A stretch of DNA of 64,000 nucleotides from Fibrobacter sp. UWP2 (GTDB lineage: Bacteria; Fibrobacterota; Fibrobacteria; Fibrobacterales; Fibrobacteraceae). The stretch spans positions 310,001-374,000 of the forward strand of contig NZ_FQYM01000001.1 of assembly GCF_900141705.1 (NCBI RefSeq), in the 5' to 3' direction. Under the pieces are notes generated by a model that was not told where the DNA came from, did no database searches, and saw only the letters and a list, made by a program, of their open reading frames with translations. This document shows positions 16,838-24,215 of the stretch, one piece after another (the stretch's first letter is position 1; each line of letters starts with the position of its first letter). The position numbers and the translations under genes are program-made.

Positions 16838-18445
16838 CTAGAACGCGAGTATAAAGCCCGCCGTTAGGAGTCCCAAACCCAAAGCGCCCAGCCCGATGGC
16901 GACGCCTCCCTTGATATCCCCGCTGTCGTTCAGGTCATGATTGTCCTTGACCATCTGCTGCGTGTCGGCGCTGGCGAACGCGCTCTTGTTGTACGACTTC
17001 TTTTTGTTGGCGGCATCAGTCCAGTCGCTCTCGGCCAGGTACCACATGACGCCACCGGCAATGAAGGGCACAATGGAACCCCACAGGAGCCCGCGACCAA
17101 TACGACGCTTGCGGCGTTCCGCGTTGAACGCGTTCTGCTGTTCAATGAACTCCAGGTCGTCTAGCACCGGGACCATTTCAACGTTCACGATGTTCGGCAT
17201 GTAGGCGCGGACTTCGGTCGTGATGCTCGTGTCGCGGTAGCCGACCTTGCGCAAGTGGAGGGTCACCTGCGGCTGCGGATTGATGTCCTCGACCACCACG
17301 TCGGTCATGTAGTCAGGGAAAATGTTCACCGTAGGCTCGCGGTCAATAAAGACTTCTACCGCCTCGGGGTCCGTATTGAGCGTAAGTCGCGTGGACGGGC
17401 GCTGCACCGGAATTTCGACCTTGTTCAGGCTGTCGGCGTTAATGCGGACAACCGTCGAGCCCCACCACTCCACGTCCTTGAGCACGCGCATCACCGAGAT
17501 GGTGTACTTGCCCGGGCGGATGTTCTTGATGGTATCGGGCGCCACCTGCTTGAGCGGGATGCCGTTCACAAAGAGCGAGCACGCCTCGGGGTTCGAGACC
17601 ACAAGCAGGTTCGCATTTCCCGGCGGGTAGAGTTCCATTTTCTCTTCTTCTTCCACAATCACGGGGACCACGTAATTGGAGAGGGAGAGGTCGATCATCA
17701 CGTTGTCTTCAAGGTTAAAGAGGCGCTTCAAGTCCAATCGGTATATCTTGATGTAGGGGTTCGCGTTGGCGGCCTCGATACTGTCCTGGATCTCGCGCTG
17801 GCGAATTTCCGCTTCGACTTTCTCGATTTCCACGCGTTTCTGGCGGGCTTCCTCCTTCTCTAGGGCGGCCTCCAGGTCGTCCGAGGCATCCTGGGCCAGT
17901 TCCTCGGCGGCGGCGCGGGCTGCAATGGCGGAATCGCTCTGCGCCGCCATGGAATCCTTAACCGCGTCGGTCATAATGACTTCGACGGTATCCTTCTTGA
18001 TTTCCTCTTCCTCGTTCTCGTCTTCCTCGACCTCTTGACCGTTGCTCTCCTGGAGGGCAATGCTCGCCTGGTCGTCAATCTTTTCGATCTTCTTCTGCTC
18101 CGCTTCGTTCGGGGCCTTCATATAGACCGTATCGTTCTCGATCTTGACGAAAATCGCATCCAGTTCAACAGAATCGCCCATGACCCAGTAACGAACCGGC
18201 ACTTCTCGCGTTATAGGCGCCGGGGGCGCGGCAGGTGCAACCGAAGACGAAGAAGCCGGGGCGGCGGACTCGGAAGAACCCGGAACAGTAGAATCAGGGG
18301 CATCAGAAACAACGGGTGCGACCGTATCGGGGGCAACACTTTCGGGAGCTTCCGCAGGAGCTGCGGCATCCCAATCATCACCTTGAGCCCAAGCGGGCAA
18401 AGACACCGCCAGGGCGAAGAACAAAGGAAAAATTTTCTTTATCAT
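16838..18445 (-). CDS. PEGA-domain envelope protein with coiled coil and C-terminal membrane segments
   Basis: A 535-residue protein. A signal peptide ends AWA|QG; then a Pro/Ala/Ser-rich acidic stretch (20-75), a charged helical region with likely coiled coil (about 150-215), two PEGA-type beta modules (LLVVSNPEACSLFVNG..., about 275-320; LTLNTDPEAVEVFIDRE..., about 345-415), and two hydrophobic segments at the C-terminus (LLWGSIVPFIAGGVMWYLA; GVAIGLGALGLGLLTAGFILAF). PEGA modules are surface or periplasmic beta domains often linked to S-layers or envelope binding. The function is unknown. Confidence 0.75.
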   Translation of the reverse strand: MIKKIFPLFFALAVSLPAWAQGDDWDAAAPAEAPESVAPDTVAPVVSDAPDSTVPGSSESAAPASSSSVAPAAPPAPITREVPVRYWVMGDSVELDAIFVKIENDTVYMKAPNEAEQKKIEKIDDQASIALQESNGQEVEEDENEEEEIKKDTVEVIMTDAVKDSMAAQSDSAIAARAAAEELAQDASDDLEAALEKEEARQKRVEIEKVEAEIRQREIQDSIEAANANPYIKIYRLDLKRLFNLEDNVMIDLSLSNYVVPVIVEEEEKMELYPPGNANLLVVSNPEACSLFVNGIPLKQVAPDTIKNIRPGKYTISVMRVLKDVEWWGSTVVRINADSLNKVEIPVQRPSTRLTLNTDPEAVEVFIDREPTVNIFPDYMTDVVVEDINPQPQVTLHLRKVGYRDTSITTEVRAYMPNIVNVEMVPVLDDLEFIEQQNAFNAERRKRRIGRGLLWGSIVPFIAGGVMWYLAESDWTDAANKKKSYNKSAFASADTQQMVKDNHDLNDSGDIKGGVAIGLGALGLGLLTAGFILAF

Positions 18446-18488
18446 ACTATAAAGATATATAAAAACACCTCAAGAGGAACGGTCAAAA

Positions 18489-19256
18489 TCAAACGTCGCG
18501 TTTCCTGAGCTTGGCACAATATATGGGACCGCAGCCGTGAGTGCGGTCTGGCAACACGTGGACGCCCAGTTCCGTGCGGTCAGCGCCCTCGGGCAATTCT
18601 TCAACTTGGACTATTTCCATGGCGGGTCGCTTTTTTAAAATCTTCGCCACCACGGCATCGTTTTCGAGCGGAGCCAGCGCACAAGTGCCGTACACCAGTT
18701 CGCCTCCCGGCTTTAAAGCGTCACAGGCCGAAGCCAATAGTGAGCCCTGCTCCACCGAAAGCCTTTTCACTCGCTTGCTGGACCACTCGGCGAGGTGCGT
18801 CGGCGAGGCGAGCACGTGCCTATCCGAAGAACACGGGGCGTCCAGCAAAATGCGGTCGTACGACTCCTTTTTGTGAAGGCCGAACTTCACACCGTCGTAA
18901 CCGGTCACGGTTATGTTCGTGCGCCACTCGGGCGGGAGCGAGTTCTCGAGCACATGCGACAGGCGAATCCGCCTATCCGGGGAGCGGTCGTTGCACTGGA
19001 GGCTCCCCTCGCCCTTGAGCATGGAAGCCAGTATCAGGGACTTGCCCCCCGGGGCGGCGCACATGTCCAGAACAGCCATTCCCGGTTCCACCGAGAGGGT
19101 TTTCGCGGCAAAGACCGAGGCCTCGTCCAGGTAATACGGCTCCGCGGCGCCGTCGAACCTGAGTTCCACGGCTCTGCCCTCGCCCTTCAAGGCCTCTAAA
19201 AGCGCCGGCCAGCGTTCTGCGTACACCTGCTCGAAGTAGTCAAAAAACTCCATCAT
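18489..19256 (-). CDS. NSUN4-like RNA (cytosine-5)-methyltransferase
   Basis: A 255-residue SAM-dependent m5C RNA methyltransferase of the RsmB/NOL1/NSUN superfamily. Visible are motif I DMCAAPGGKS, the motif IV cysteine DAPCSSDRH, and the motif VI nucleophile YGTCALAPLEN. DAPCSSDRHVL and the C-terminus GCGPIYCAKLRKR resemble mitochondrial NSUN4/NSUN3 (DxPCTTDRH; FGPMYFCKL) more than RsmB or RsmF. There is no NusB-like or PUA domain. The start is one of two adjacent ATGs; the frame opens 16 codons earlier. A separate, classical rsmB is in this window, so this enzyme has a different target, possibly rRNA or tRNA. Confidence 0.75.
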   Translation of the reverse strand: MMEFFDYFEQVYAERWPALLEALKGEGRAVELRFDGAAEPYYLDEASVFAAKTLSVEPGMAVLDMCAAPGGKSLILASMLKGEGSLQCNDRSPDRRIRLSHVLENSLPPEWRTNITVTGYDGVKFGLHKKESYDRILLDAPCSSDRHVLASPTHLAEWSSKRVKRLSVEQGSLLASACDALKPGGELVYGTCALAPLENDAVVAKILKKRPAMEIVQVEELPEGADRTELGVHVLPDRTHGCGPIYCAKLRKRDV

Positions 19257-19349
19257 CCCAAATATAAGAAAAACCCCTGTGTTATAGGCTCCTCGGCACC
19301 ACACGTACTGAGAGTCCGGTCTCTTTCACAAGCGGTCTTGTAAAACAAG

Positions 19350-19380
19350 AAAAAGACCTTTGCAAAGCAAAGGTCTTTTT
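19350..19380 (-). terminator. Intrinsic terminator of tRNA-Gln
   Basis: A stem of about 14 bp (AAAAAGACCTTTGC / GCAAAGGTCTTTTT) directly behind the tRNA 3' end. The minus-strand exit runs into a U-rich tract. Confidence 0.85.
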
Positions 19381-19381
19381 C

Positions 19382-19452
19382 TTGAGCTACCAGGATTCGA
19401 ACCTAGACAAACAGAGTCAGAATCTGTTGTGCTACCGTTACACCATAGCTCA
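19382..19452 (-). tRNA. tRNA-Gln (anticodon CUG)
   Basis: A 71-nt cloverleaf read on the minus strand. The 7-bp acceptor TGAGCTA/TAGCTCA has the weak U1-A72 pair typical of bacterial tRNA-Gln. The anticodon stem ACAGA/TCTGT closes the loop TTCTGAC, giving anticodon CTG for CAG codons. The T-stem (CTAGG / CCTGG) closes TTCGAAT. CCA is not encoded. It has its own promoter and terminator, so it is a single-gene unit. Confidence 0.93.
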
Positions 19453-19463
19453 GTGTGGGCACA

Positions 19464-19492
19464 ATTTTAGAAAAACTCTTTTAATTGTGCAA
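19464..19492 (-). promoter_or_regulatory. Promoter of tRNA-Gln
   Basis: Minus-strand TTGCAC, 17-bp spacer, TAAAAT, ending 11 bp before the tRNA 5' end, which gives a short leader. The core elements are flanked by an 8-bp inverted repeat (GCACAATT ... AATTGTGC). Confidence 0.65.
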
Positions 19493-19507
19493 GGGGTACC
19501 CCCCAAA

Positions 19508-20938
19508 TTATTTCAATGTAGGGGGCGTAAACGTCATCCACTGCTGGTCCAGGGGCTCACCGGCAGGGAGTTCCACATGGGTAATGGTGATGTACTGCTT
19601 TAACGGCGTCTTGGAGGTCTGGAGGGCATTCAAAACCTTGGCGTCACCTGTATAGAGAACGACATCCTGGGCTCCAGACGGCAAATCCAAGATTTTGAGC
19701 ATGTTGCAGGTTACCGCACGAACGAAATGGGCGCTGCCCTTGATGCCAACGACCACGCTAATCGCCATGCAGTTGTCCGTCGAGGCCGTATCCTGCTTGT
19801 CAATCGTCAGCCTAACGCCGCTGTTCAAACCCGAGAGGTTGACCAGGGAGTCATTGCCCAGGAAAAGCGTATCGCCCAGGTTCCTGACTTCAGACTCCCT
19901 CACGTAACGGCTAAAGCCTCCCTCGGTAATCTTAGAATCCCTGCTCACGCGGCGGTATTCCACGCGGAAACTGTCGTAGGGGACCTCGGGAACCGGCATG
20001 TACCAGCGACCCGTACTGTCGGTCACCGTTTGAGCGACAAAAACCGTGGTATCGCCAGAGACCGTCGTGTCGCCAAATACAACGCCGAAACCGTAGATAT
20101 CGGTAATCACCTGGACTTCCACGCCGGCGCATTCCTTACCGGACTTGCAATAGACCCTTCCGGAGATGCGGGACACGATTTCCTGTTCCTTTTTCTCTTC
20201 CTCGATAATGGAATCCACCTTGACCTTGGAACTCCAAATAAACGGACCAGCCACCAAGGTGTCTCCCGCCTTGAGCGTGTCTTCCATGCTCCAGTTGCGG
20301 AAAATCAAGGAGTCGGCAAAAGCAGATTCCTCGAGCTTGGACACGATTTGCGGGTCACCCGGGCTGAACGAGAACTGCCAGTAGCCAGCCGGGATCATCA
20401 TGGAGAAGGAATCCCCCGCGAACACGCTCTGGAAGAACGGAGTCCCCGGCAGGAACACCCTAAAGTGGGAGCCGACCGCCACAGGAGGTTCCGTCAGTTC
20501 CTCGTAGTAGAGAACGCTACTGAAAATGGCCGCCTTCTCGAGCTTGATGGAGTCAAACTCGCCGGACTCGGCCGTCGTTTGCGGCAAATAAGAGATTTCG
20601 GCAGTATTCGTATCGATGACCGCGAGCTGGAAGGTATCGCCCAGCGCCTTGGAAGTATCGAACGTGAAGGCTCCCGTAGAGTCCGTTTGGGTCTCCACGT
20701 ATTCAGGGACGTGCATAGCATCCTTAGCATCCACAACAGTAGCCATGCGAACCGTCGCACCCGACGCCACTTTGCCGTTGGAGCGCAGAACCTTGCCCGA
20801 GATAAATGCAAGCGTATTGCCCGTATCAGTCACGGTACCGGAAATATTCAATTCGTCGTCGCCCTCGCCCGTAGAGCAGGCAACAAAGGAGGCCATGGCG
20901 ACCGTCAAAACCGCGAAAGAGTACTTAAGGAAATTCAT
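19508..20938 (-). CDS. Lipoprotein with carboxypeptidase-regulatory-like beta domains
   Basis: A 476-residue lipoprotein (lipobox SFVAC, Cys about 20). At least two Ig-like/transthyretin-type 'regulatory' modules are visible: SGKVLRSNGKVASGATVRM ... FTFDTSKALGDTF near residues 45-120 and ISGRVYCKSGKECAGVEVQV ... RWYMPVPEVPYDSFRVEY near 260-340. These repeats are common in surface lipoproteins that bind glycans or other proteins. The ATG overlaps the TIGR02147 stop by one base (TGATG), so the two are translationally coupled; the longer upstream frame is not a signal peptide. No enzyme motif is seen. Confidence 0.75.
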   Translation of the reverse strand: MNFLKYSFAVLTVAMASFVACSTGEGDDELNISGTVTDTGNTLAFISGKVLRSNGKVASGATVRMATVVDAKDAMHVPEYVETQTDSTGAFTFDTSKALGDTFQLAVIDTNTAEISYLPQTTAESGEFDSIKLEKAAIFSSVLYYEELTEPPVAVGSHFRVFLPGTPFFQSVFAGDSFSMMIPAGYWQFSFSPGDPQIVSKLEESAFADSLIFRNWSMEDTLKAGDTLVAGPFIWSSKVKVDSIIEEEKKEQEIVSRISGRVYCKSGKECAGVEVQVITDIYGFGVVFGDTTVSGDTTVFVAQTVTDSTGRWYMPVPEVPYDSFRVEYRRVSRDSKITEGGFSRYVRESEVRNLGDTLFLGNDSLVNLSGLNSGVRLTIDKQDTASTDNCMAISVVVGIKGSAHFVRAVTCNMLKILDLPSGAQDVVLYTGDAKVLNALQTSKTPLKQYITITHVELPAGEPLDQQWMTFTPPTLK

Positions 20939-21792
20939 CAGTCTTCCTCCTTTTCCGTTTCGGGGGGCAAGATTGTCTTTTCCTTGCTCAACGGGAAGAA
21001 CTGAATGTTCATCTCGCAAACCATCGACTCGCCCTCGTCGGAACGAATAATATCAACGACCTCTTTACGGAACAGATCAATCTTGCTAATGATACGCTCC
21101 AACCCCTGGGCCGAGACGCTCATCGTCATACAAGATACATTTCTGCGCTCGGTGCTGTAGTGGTCCAGGGCGTTCTTGCCCAAATCGATCATCTGCTTTT
21201 GGAACTGGTGTACAAAAAGCGGGGCAATTTCATTCCCGTTGGTGATCGCCTTGTTCACCGAACGGTAGTAGCCGTTTTCGTCCTCTTCAATCAAACCCAT
21301 GTTCAGCAAAAGCTGGATGGACTGTTTCGCCTGCGGGAGGGTAATCTTCGGGTTCAGGAACAGCGCCAGTTCCTGGATATTCTTTTCGTTGATGTTTAGA
21401 ACGGCCAAGGCTTCACGGACAACCACATAGTACCACTTACTGTAGTACTCCTGCTGGTTCTTGGTGATGCTCTTGATGGTGCGTGGGAGCAGAGCCGACA
21501 TTTGGTCAAAGATCTGCTGCTTTGAGGCGGCGGTCGTCGCGTGCGTGAAGTCGACCATCAAGGTAAAGTAGCGGCCTTCGCGCTCGTTGAGGCCGAGGGC
21601 GGCAATAAACTTGGGAAGCATCTGCGGCGTAAGGGACTTACGGCCGCGGATCAAATCCAGATAAAAGCCCGAGGAGGAATACCCGGCTTTTTTGGCAAAT
21701 GACCTGTATGAAAAATAGCGCTGGACGGACTTACGGTACTCGTAATAGTCCTGCAGGTATTTGCGGTAGTTGTAATAGGCGTATACGTTCAT
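20938..21792 (-). CDS. TIGR02147-family (Fibrobacter-type) regulator-like protein
   Basis: A 284-residue protein of the TIGR02147/DUF4423-like family known almost only from Fibrobacter and a few relatives. The N-terminus (YRKYLQDYYEYRK) is followed by a helix-turn-helix-like segment YRSFAKKAGYSSSGFYLDLIRGRKSLT (about 28-54), reminiscent of Xre-type DNA readers, and a helical C-terminal half with a winged-helix-like element around LLLNMGLIEEDENGYYR. It is coupled to the downstream lipoprotein gene, which it may regulate. The upstream 180 bp hold four GGGAAC hexamers. Confidence 0.78.
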   Translation of the reverse strand: MNVYAYYNYRKYLQDYYEYRKSVQRYFSYRSFAKKAGYSSSGFYLDLIRGRKSLTPQMLPKFIAALGLNEREGRYFTLMVDFTHATTAASKQQIFDQMSALLPRTIKSITKNQQEYYSKWYYVVVREALAVLNINEKNIQELALFLNPKITLPQAKQSIQLLLNMGLIEEDENGYYRSVNKAITNGNEIAPLFVHQFQKQMIDLGKNALDHYSTERRNVSCMTMSVSAQGLERIISKIDLFRKEVVDIIRSDEGESMVCEMNIQFFPLSKEKTILPPETEKEED

Positions 21793-21821
21793 CGTTATGA
21801 AAAATAAATTATTCTTTTTTT

Positions 21822-21971
21822 GGGAACAACCCCCGAGAACGCAAAAAGATATGTAAAAAGTAAAAAACCTTGAATTTTAACAAAAATTAGGGAACGTACT
21901 GGGAACACTTTCGTGAACAGGGGCAAAAAAAGAGTACCCATTAAAGAATTTTTTGTCTAATTTTAGGGAAC
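21822..21971. repeat. Four GGGAAC direct repeats in the TIGR02147 upstream region
   Basis: GGGAAC occurs starting at 21822, 21890, 21901 and 21966, three times within 82 bp, in otherwise AT-rich DNA. The middle two are 11 bp apart, one helical turn. The placement upstream of the TIGR02147 start suggests operators; this is inference. The surrounding 314-bp gap otherwise holds only the two hairpins listed next. Confidence 0.45.
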
Positions 21972-21988
21972 ACCCAATCCCATCCCTC

Positions 21989-22023
21989 GGACCTTCGGTT
22001 GTACTCCACCGAAGGTCCTTTTT
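21989..22023 (+). terminator. Intrinsic terminator, plus strand
   Basis: A perfect 10-bp stem GGACCTTCGG/CCGAAGGTCC with a 10-base loop and T5. No protein gene precedes it on this strand, so it either ends a short unannotated transcript from the GGGAAC region or acts as an insulator between divergent units. Confidence 0.8.
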
Positions 22024-22037
22024 CGTACCCTAGACTA

Positions 22038-22056
22038 GGGAGGGCGCAACCCTCCC
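22038..22056. other. GC-rich hairpin
   Basis: GGGAGGG and CCCTCCC flank CGCAA, 51 bp before the next start codon. There is no T-run, so it is not a standard terminator; it could lie in the leader of the following gene. Confidence 0.35.
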
Positions 22057-22106
22057 AAACCCTCCTTTGTCTGCTACAGACTGGTTGATTTTCTATCTTT
22101 TTATGC

Positions 22107-22883
22107 ATGAACATAAAGCAGTCGGTCACTGGGCTTTTATTGCGCGGGCTCCGCATCGCGGGCCTCCTACTCGTTATATATGTAAGCATGGTATTCTACC
22201 TCGCCCTCACGGAGCGCAGGAACGCCTACCCTCGCGCCATTACCCACACTGAGGCGGAAGCCGCCATCCAAAACACCGCCAACCCAATCACCTGCACACT
22301 CGCCGACGGGACGGTTCTTAGCGGCTGGTCCATCGGCAACACACAGGATCCGGTTCTGCTCTACTACCCCGACGCCGACGAAGACGCCGCCCAGTTCCTT
22401 GCGGAAGTCCAGCAAATTCAAGGACTTACGCTAGTCTCGTTCAATCTCCGCGGGAGTGCCAGCAACAAGGGAACACCTTCCGCCGACACCTTTGAACCCG
22501 ACGCCAAGGAAATCGCGGAATGCGCAAGCCAGGTCAACGGACAAAAGCCCGTAGCCCTCGCCGGTCGCGGCACAGGCGCCATTCTCGCCGCAGAACAGCT
22601 CGGGGACGGCCAAAAAGTGGTACTAATTGACCCAGTTTTAAGCATTGCCGACGCCATTTCAGACAAATACCGTTTTTTGTACCCCAAATTTTTGGTCCGA
22701 GCCAAGGAAAAACTCCCCATCGAAAGGCTCAAAAAACGAATTTCTCAGGTTTTTCTGCTATTTGATCGGCAAACACACTGTGACCGAAATCACAAAGTCA
22801 TCAGTGAGATTCCTCTAATTCGTGTCAAATATCGACAACAAAGTACACTTTCCGAAGCTTTAAAAAGCATCTTATTTGAATAA
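22107..22883 (+). CDS. Membrane-anchored alpha/beta-hydrolase-like protein lacking the nucleophile serine
   Basis: A 258-residue protein with one N-terminal membrane segment (LLLRGLRIAGLLLVIYVSMVFYLAL) followed by an alpha/beta-hydrolase core. The strand/oxyanion region FNLRGSASNKG and the elbow VALAGRGTGAILAAEQL are recognisable, but the elbow reads G-R-G-T-G where active members have GxSxG, so the nucleophile is replaced by Gly. The last 50 codons become AT-rich. It faces the cytoplasm or periplasm from the inner membrane; a non-catalytic role is inferred. No cotranscribed neighbour is evident. Confidence 0.7.
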   Translation: MNIKQSVTGLLLRGLRIAGLLLVIYVSMVFYLALTERRNAYPRAITHTEAEAAIQNTANPITCTLADGTVLSGWSIGNTQDPVLLYYPDADEDAAQFLAEVQQIQGLTLVSFNLRGSASNKGTPSADTFEPDAKEIAECASQVNGQKPVALAGRGTGAILAAEQLGDGQKVVLIDPVLSIADAISDKYRFLYPKFLVRAKEKLPIERLKKRISQVFLLFDRQTHCDRNHKVISEIPLIRVKYRQQSTLSEALKSILFE

Positions 22884-22937
22884 CAAATCGTCAGCAATCC
22901 CTTTATTTATCAACCTTTGAACAAACTCAAAAATTAA

Positions 22938-22972
22938 TTTGTACTAATTTTAAACATTGTATTAAGTACAAA
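22938..22972. repeat. 8-bp inverted repeat in an AT-rich gap
   Basis: TTTGTACT and AGTACAAA separated by 19 bp, in the 198-bp AT-rich gap before the next gene. It may be an operator or a weak 3' hairpin of the preceding gene. A direct repeat of TTGCAATT follows about 40 bp further on. Confidence 0.35.
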
Positions 22973-23081
22973 ATTTGCTAAAAATCACATTCTTCTTTTT
23001 TTATTATAAACTTGCAATTCTATTTGCAATTTGTTAATTTATCGCTAAGAACTAAACTAATTCAAATAAATGAGGTGTATA

Positions 23082-23765
23082 ATGAACAAATTCACAATCA
23101 AGATGGACATTCGCGGTTTCATCCGATTCAGCGAAGAAGTTGCCAAGGAGCTTAAGCTCGACAAGAACCCCTATGCAGATATCGAAGTCGACAAAGAGGG
23201 CAAGCGCATTGCCGTCACTCCCTGCAAGACCATCAAGACCACTTCCTTCCGTTTTATGCCCAATGGCACCGGCTACCTCCTGTATTTCAAGGGAGCCATG
23301 AACGCTGTGGGTTTCAAGGTCGTCACTGGCGCCTACACCATGGTCAAGGAAGGTGGCAAATGTGTATTTACCGGTAAGACACCCGCCAAAAAGAAAGGCT
23401 CCTGGGAACTCATCGCCTGCCGCAACTCCGCTGGCATCCCGATGCTCTCCATCGACAGCCGCGGCACCATCATCTTCGACAAGCGCAGCTGCACTGCCGT
23501 CGAAACGGTCAAGAACGACACAATGATTGCCGAATACGATACTGCAAAGAAGACCTTCAAGCTGACCTTCAGCAAAAAGGGCTTCATCAACGTCCGTACT
23601 ATTGCTAGCCACGCCAACGCCTCCTTCATGGGCACGCTTTCCTCCCACGGGATTGCCCTTCCCAAGAAGAGCTTCCGCACCGCTTGCAAAATTGACGGCA
23701 AGGTCATCACCTTCAGCGTAGCCCAGCTCATCGCCGACCAGAAGGCTGCGAAGAAGGCCAAGTAA
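23082..23765 (+). CDS. Unknown 227-residue protein with duplicated AbrB/MraZ-like segment
   Basis: No family is recognised with certainty. The N-terminus RGFIRFSEEVAKELKLDKNP...IEVDKEGKRIAVTP has the spacing of swapped-hairpin AbrB/MraZ DNA-binding units (RGxIxxPxEIxxxLxL ... VxVxxDGxIxLxP). A second, weaker copy starts at RGTIIFDKRSCTAVETVKND near residue 130, so the protein may be an internal duplication. There is no signal peptide or membrane segment; the C-terminus is Lys-rich (QKAAKKAK). The start is fixed by GAGGTG four bases upstream, four codons into the longest frame. The 198-bp AT-rich upstream region and the very regular codon use suggest strong expression. It is followed 13 bp later by a small membrane protein gene. 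Confidence 0.6.
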   Translation: MNKFTIKMDIRGFIRFSEEVAKELKLDKNPYADIEVDKEGKRIAVTPCKTIKTTSFRFMPNGTGYLLYFKGAMNAVGFKVVTGAYTMVKEGGKCVFTGKTPAKKKGSWELIACRNSAGIPMLSIDSRGTIIFDKRSCTAVETVKNDTMIAEYDTAKKTFKLTFSKKGFINVRTIASHANASFMGTLSSHGIALPKKSFRTACKIDGKVITFSVAQLIADQKAAKKAK

Positions 23766-23778
23766 AAAAGGCTAAACC

Positions 23779-24213
23779 ATGTTAGAAGTCTTCAAGGTTT
23801 TTTATACCACCCATTATAATTTTGCGGCAGTCACTATACTGCTCCTCATGTTGCTGATATACCTGCTGACGCAAAAGAATTACAGGTGGTGCATAGCTGT
23901 TTTTGCAGTGCTGTTGGTTTTCAACGTGCTACTGTACAACCGTACCGAAGGCAAATCCTGGACCATCCTCATTGAATCGCCGGAACCCTCCGACTCCCAA
24001 TTTTCCAAGCCGCCCGCACAGGAAATGACCTTCTCTGCGCACAAGAATTGGAAGATTGTCGACGACAAGGGCGAAGAACACCACTGGTGCTGGGTCGAAG
24101 ACTACTGGGAAGTGTTCGCCAATACTGACCTCGTCGCAAAAATCTGGGGTGAGAACTCCAGTAAAAAGATGATGCAGTCCTCCGAAAAGAGGCTGAACAC
24201 TAACGGCGAATAA
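23779..24213 (+). CDS. Small membrane protein, unknown
   Basis: A 144-residue protein with two adjacent transmembrane segments near the N-terminus (FAAVTILLLMLLIYLLT and CIAVFAVLLVFNVLLY) and a soluble C-terminal part rich in charged and aromatic residues (HHWCWVEDYWEVFANTDL). It lies 13 bp downstream of the duplicated-domain gene and ends at a strong terminator, so the two form a two-gene unit. No similarity is recognised. Confidence 0.62.
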   Translation: MLEVFKVFYTTHYNFAAVTILLLMLLIYLLTQKNYRWCIAVFAVLLVFNVLLYNRTEGKSWTILIESPEPSDSQFSKPPAQEMTFSAHKNWKIVDDKGEEHHWCWVEDYWEVFANTDLVAKIWGENSSKKMMQSSEKRLNTNGE

Positions 24214-24215
24214 AC

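Noticed and set aside
18500-18530. TTGGCACAAT as another sigma-54 site
   Set aside because: The -12 element is missing and it lies within a coding region.
19382-19603. Short plus-strand ORF beginning at the tRNA
   Set aside because: The first third is the complement of tRNA-Gln; a known artefact.
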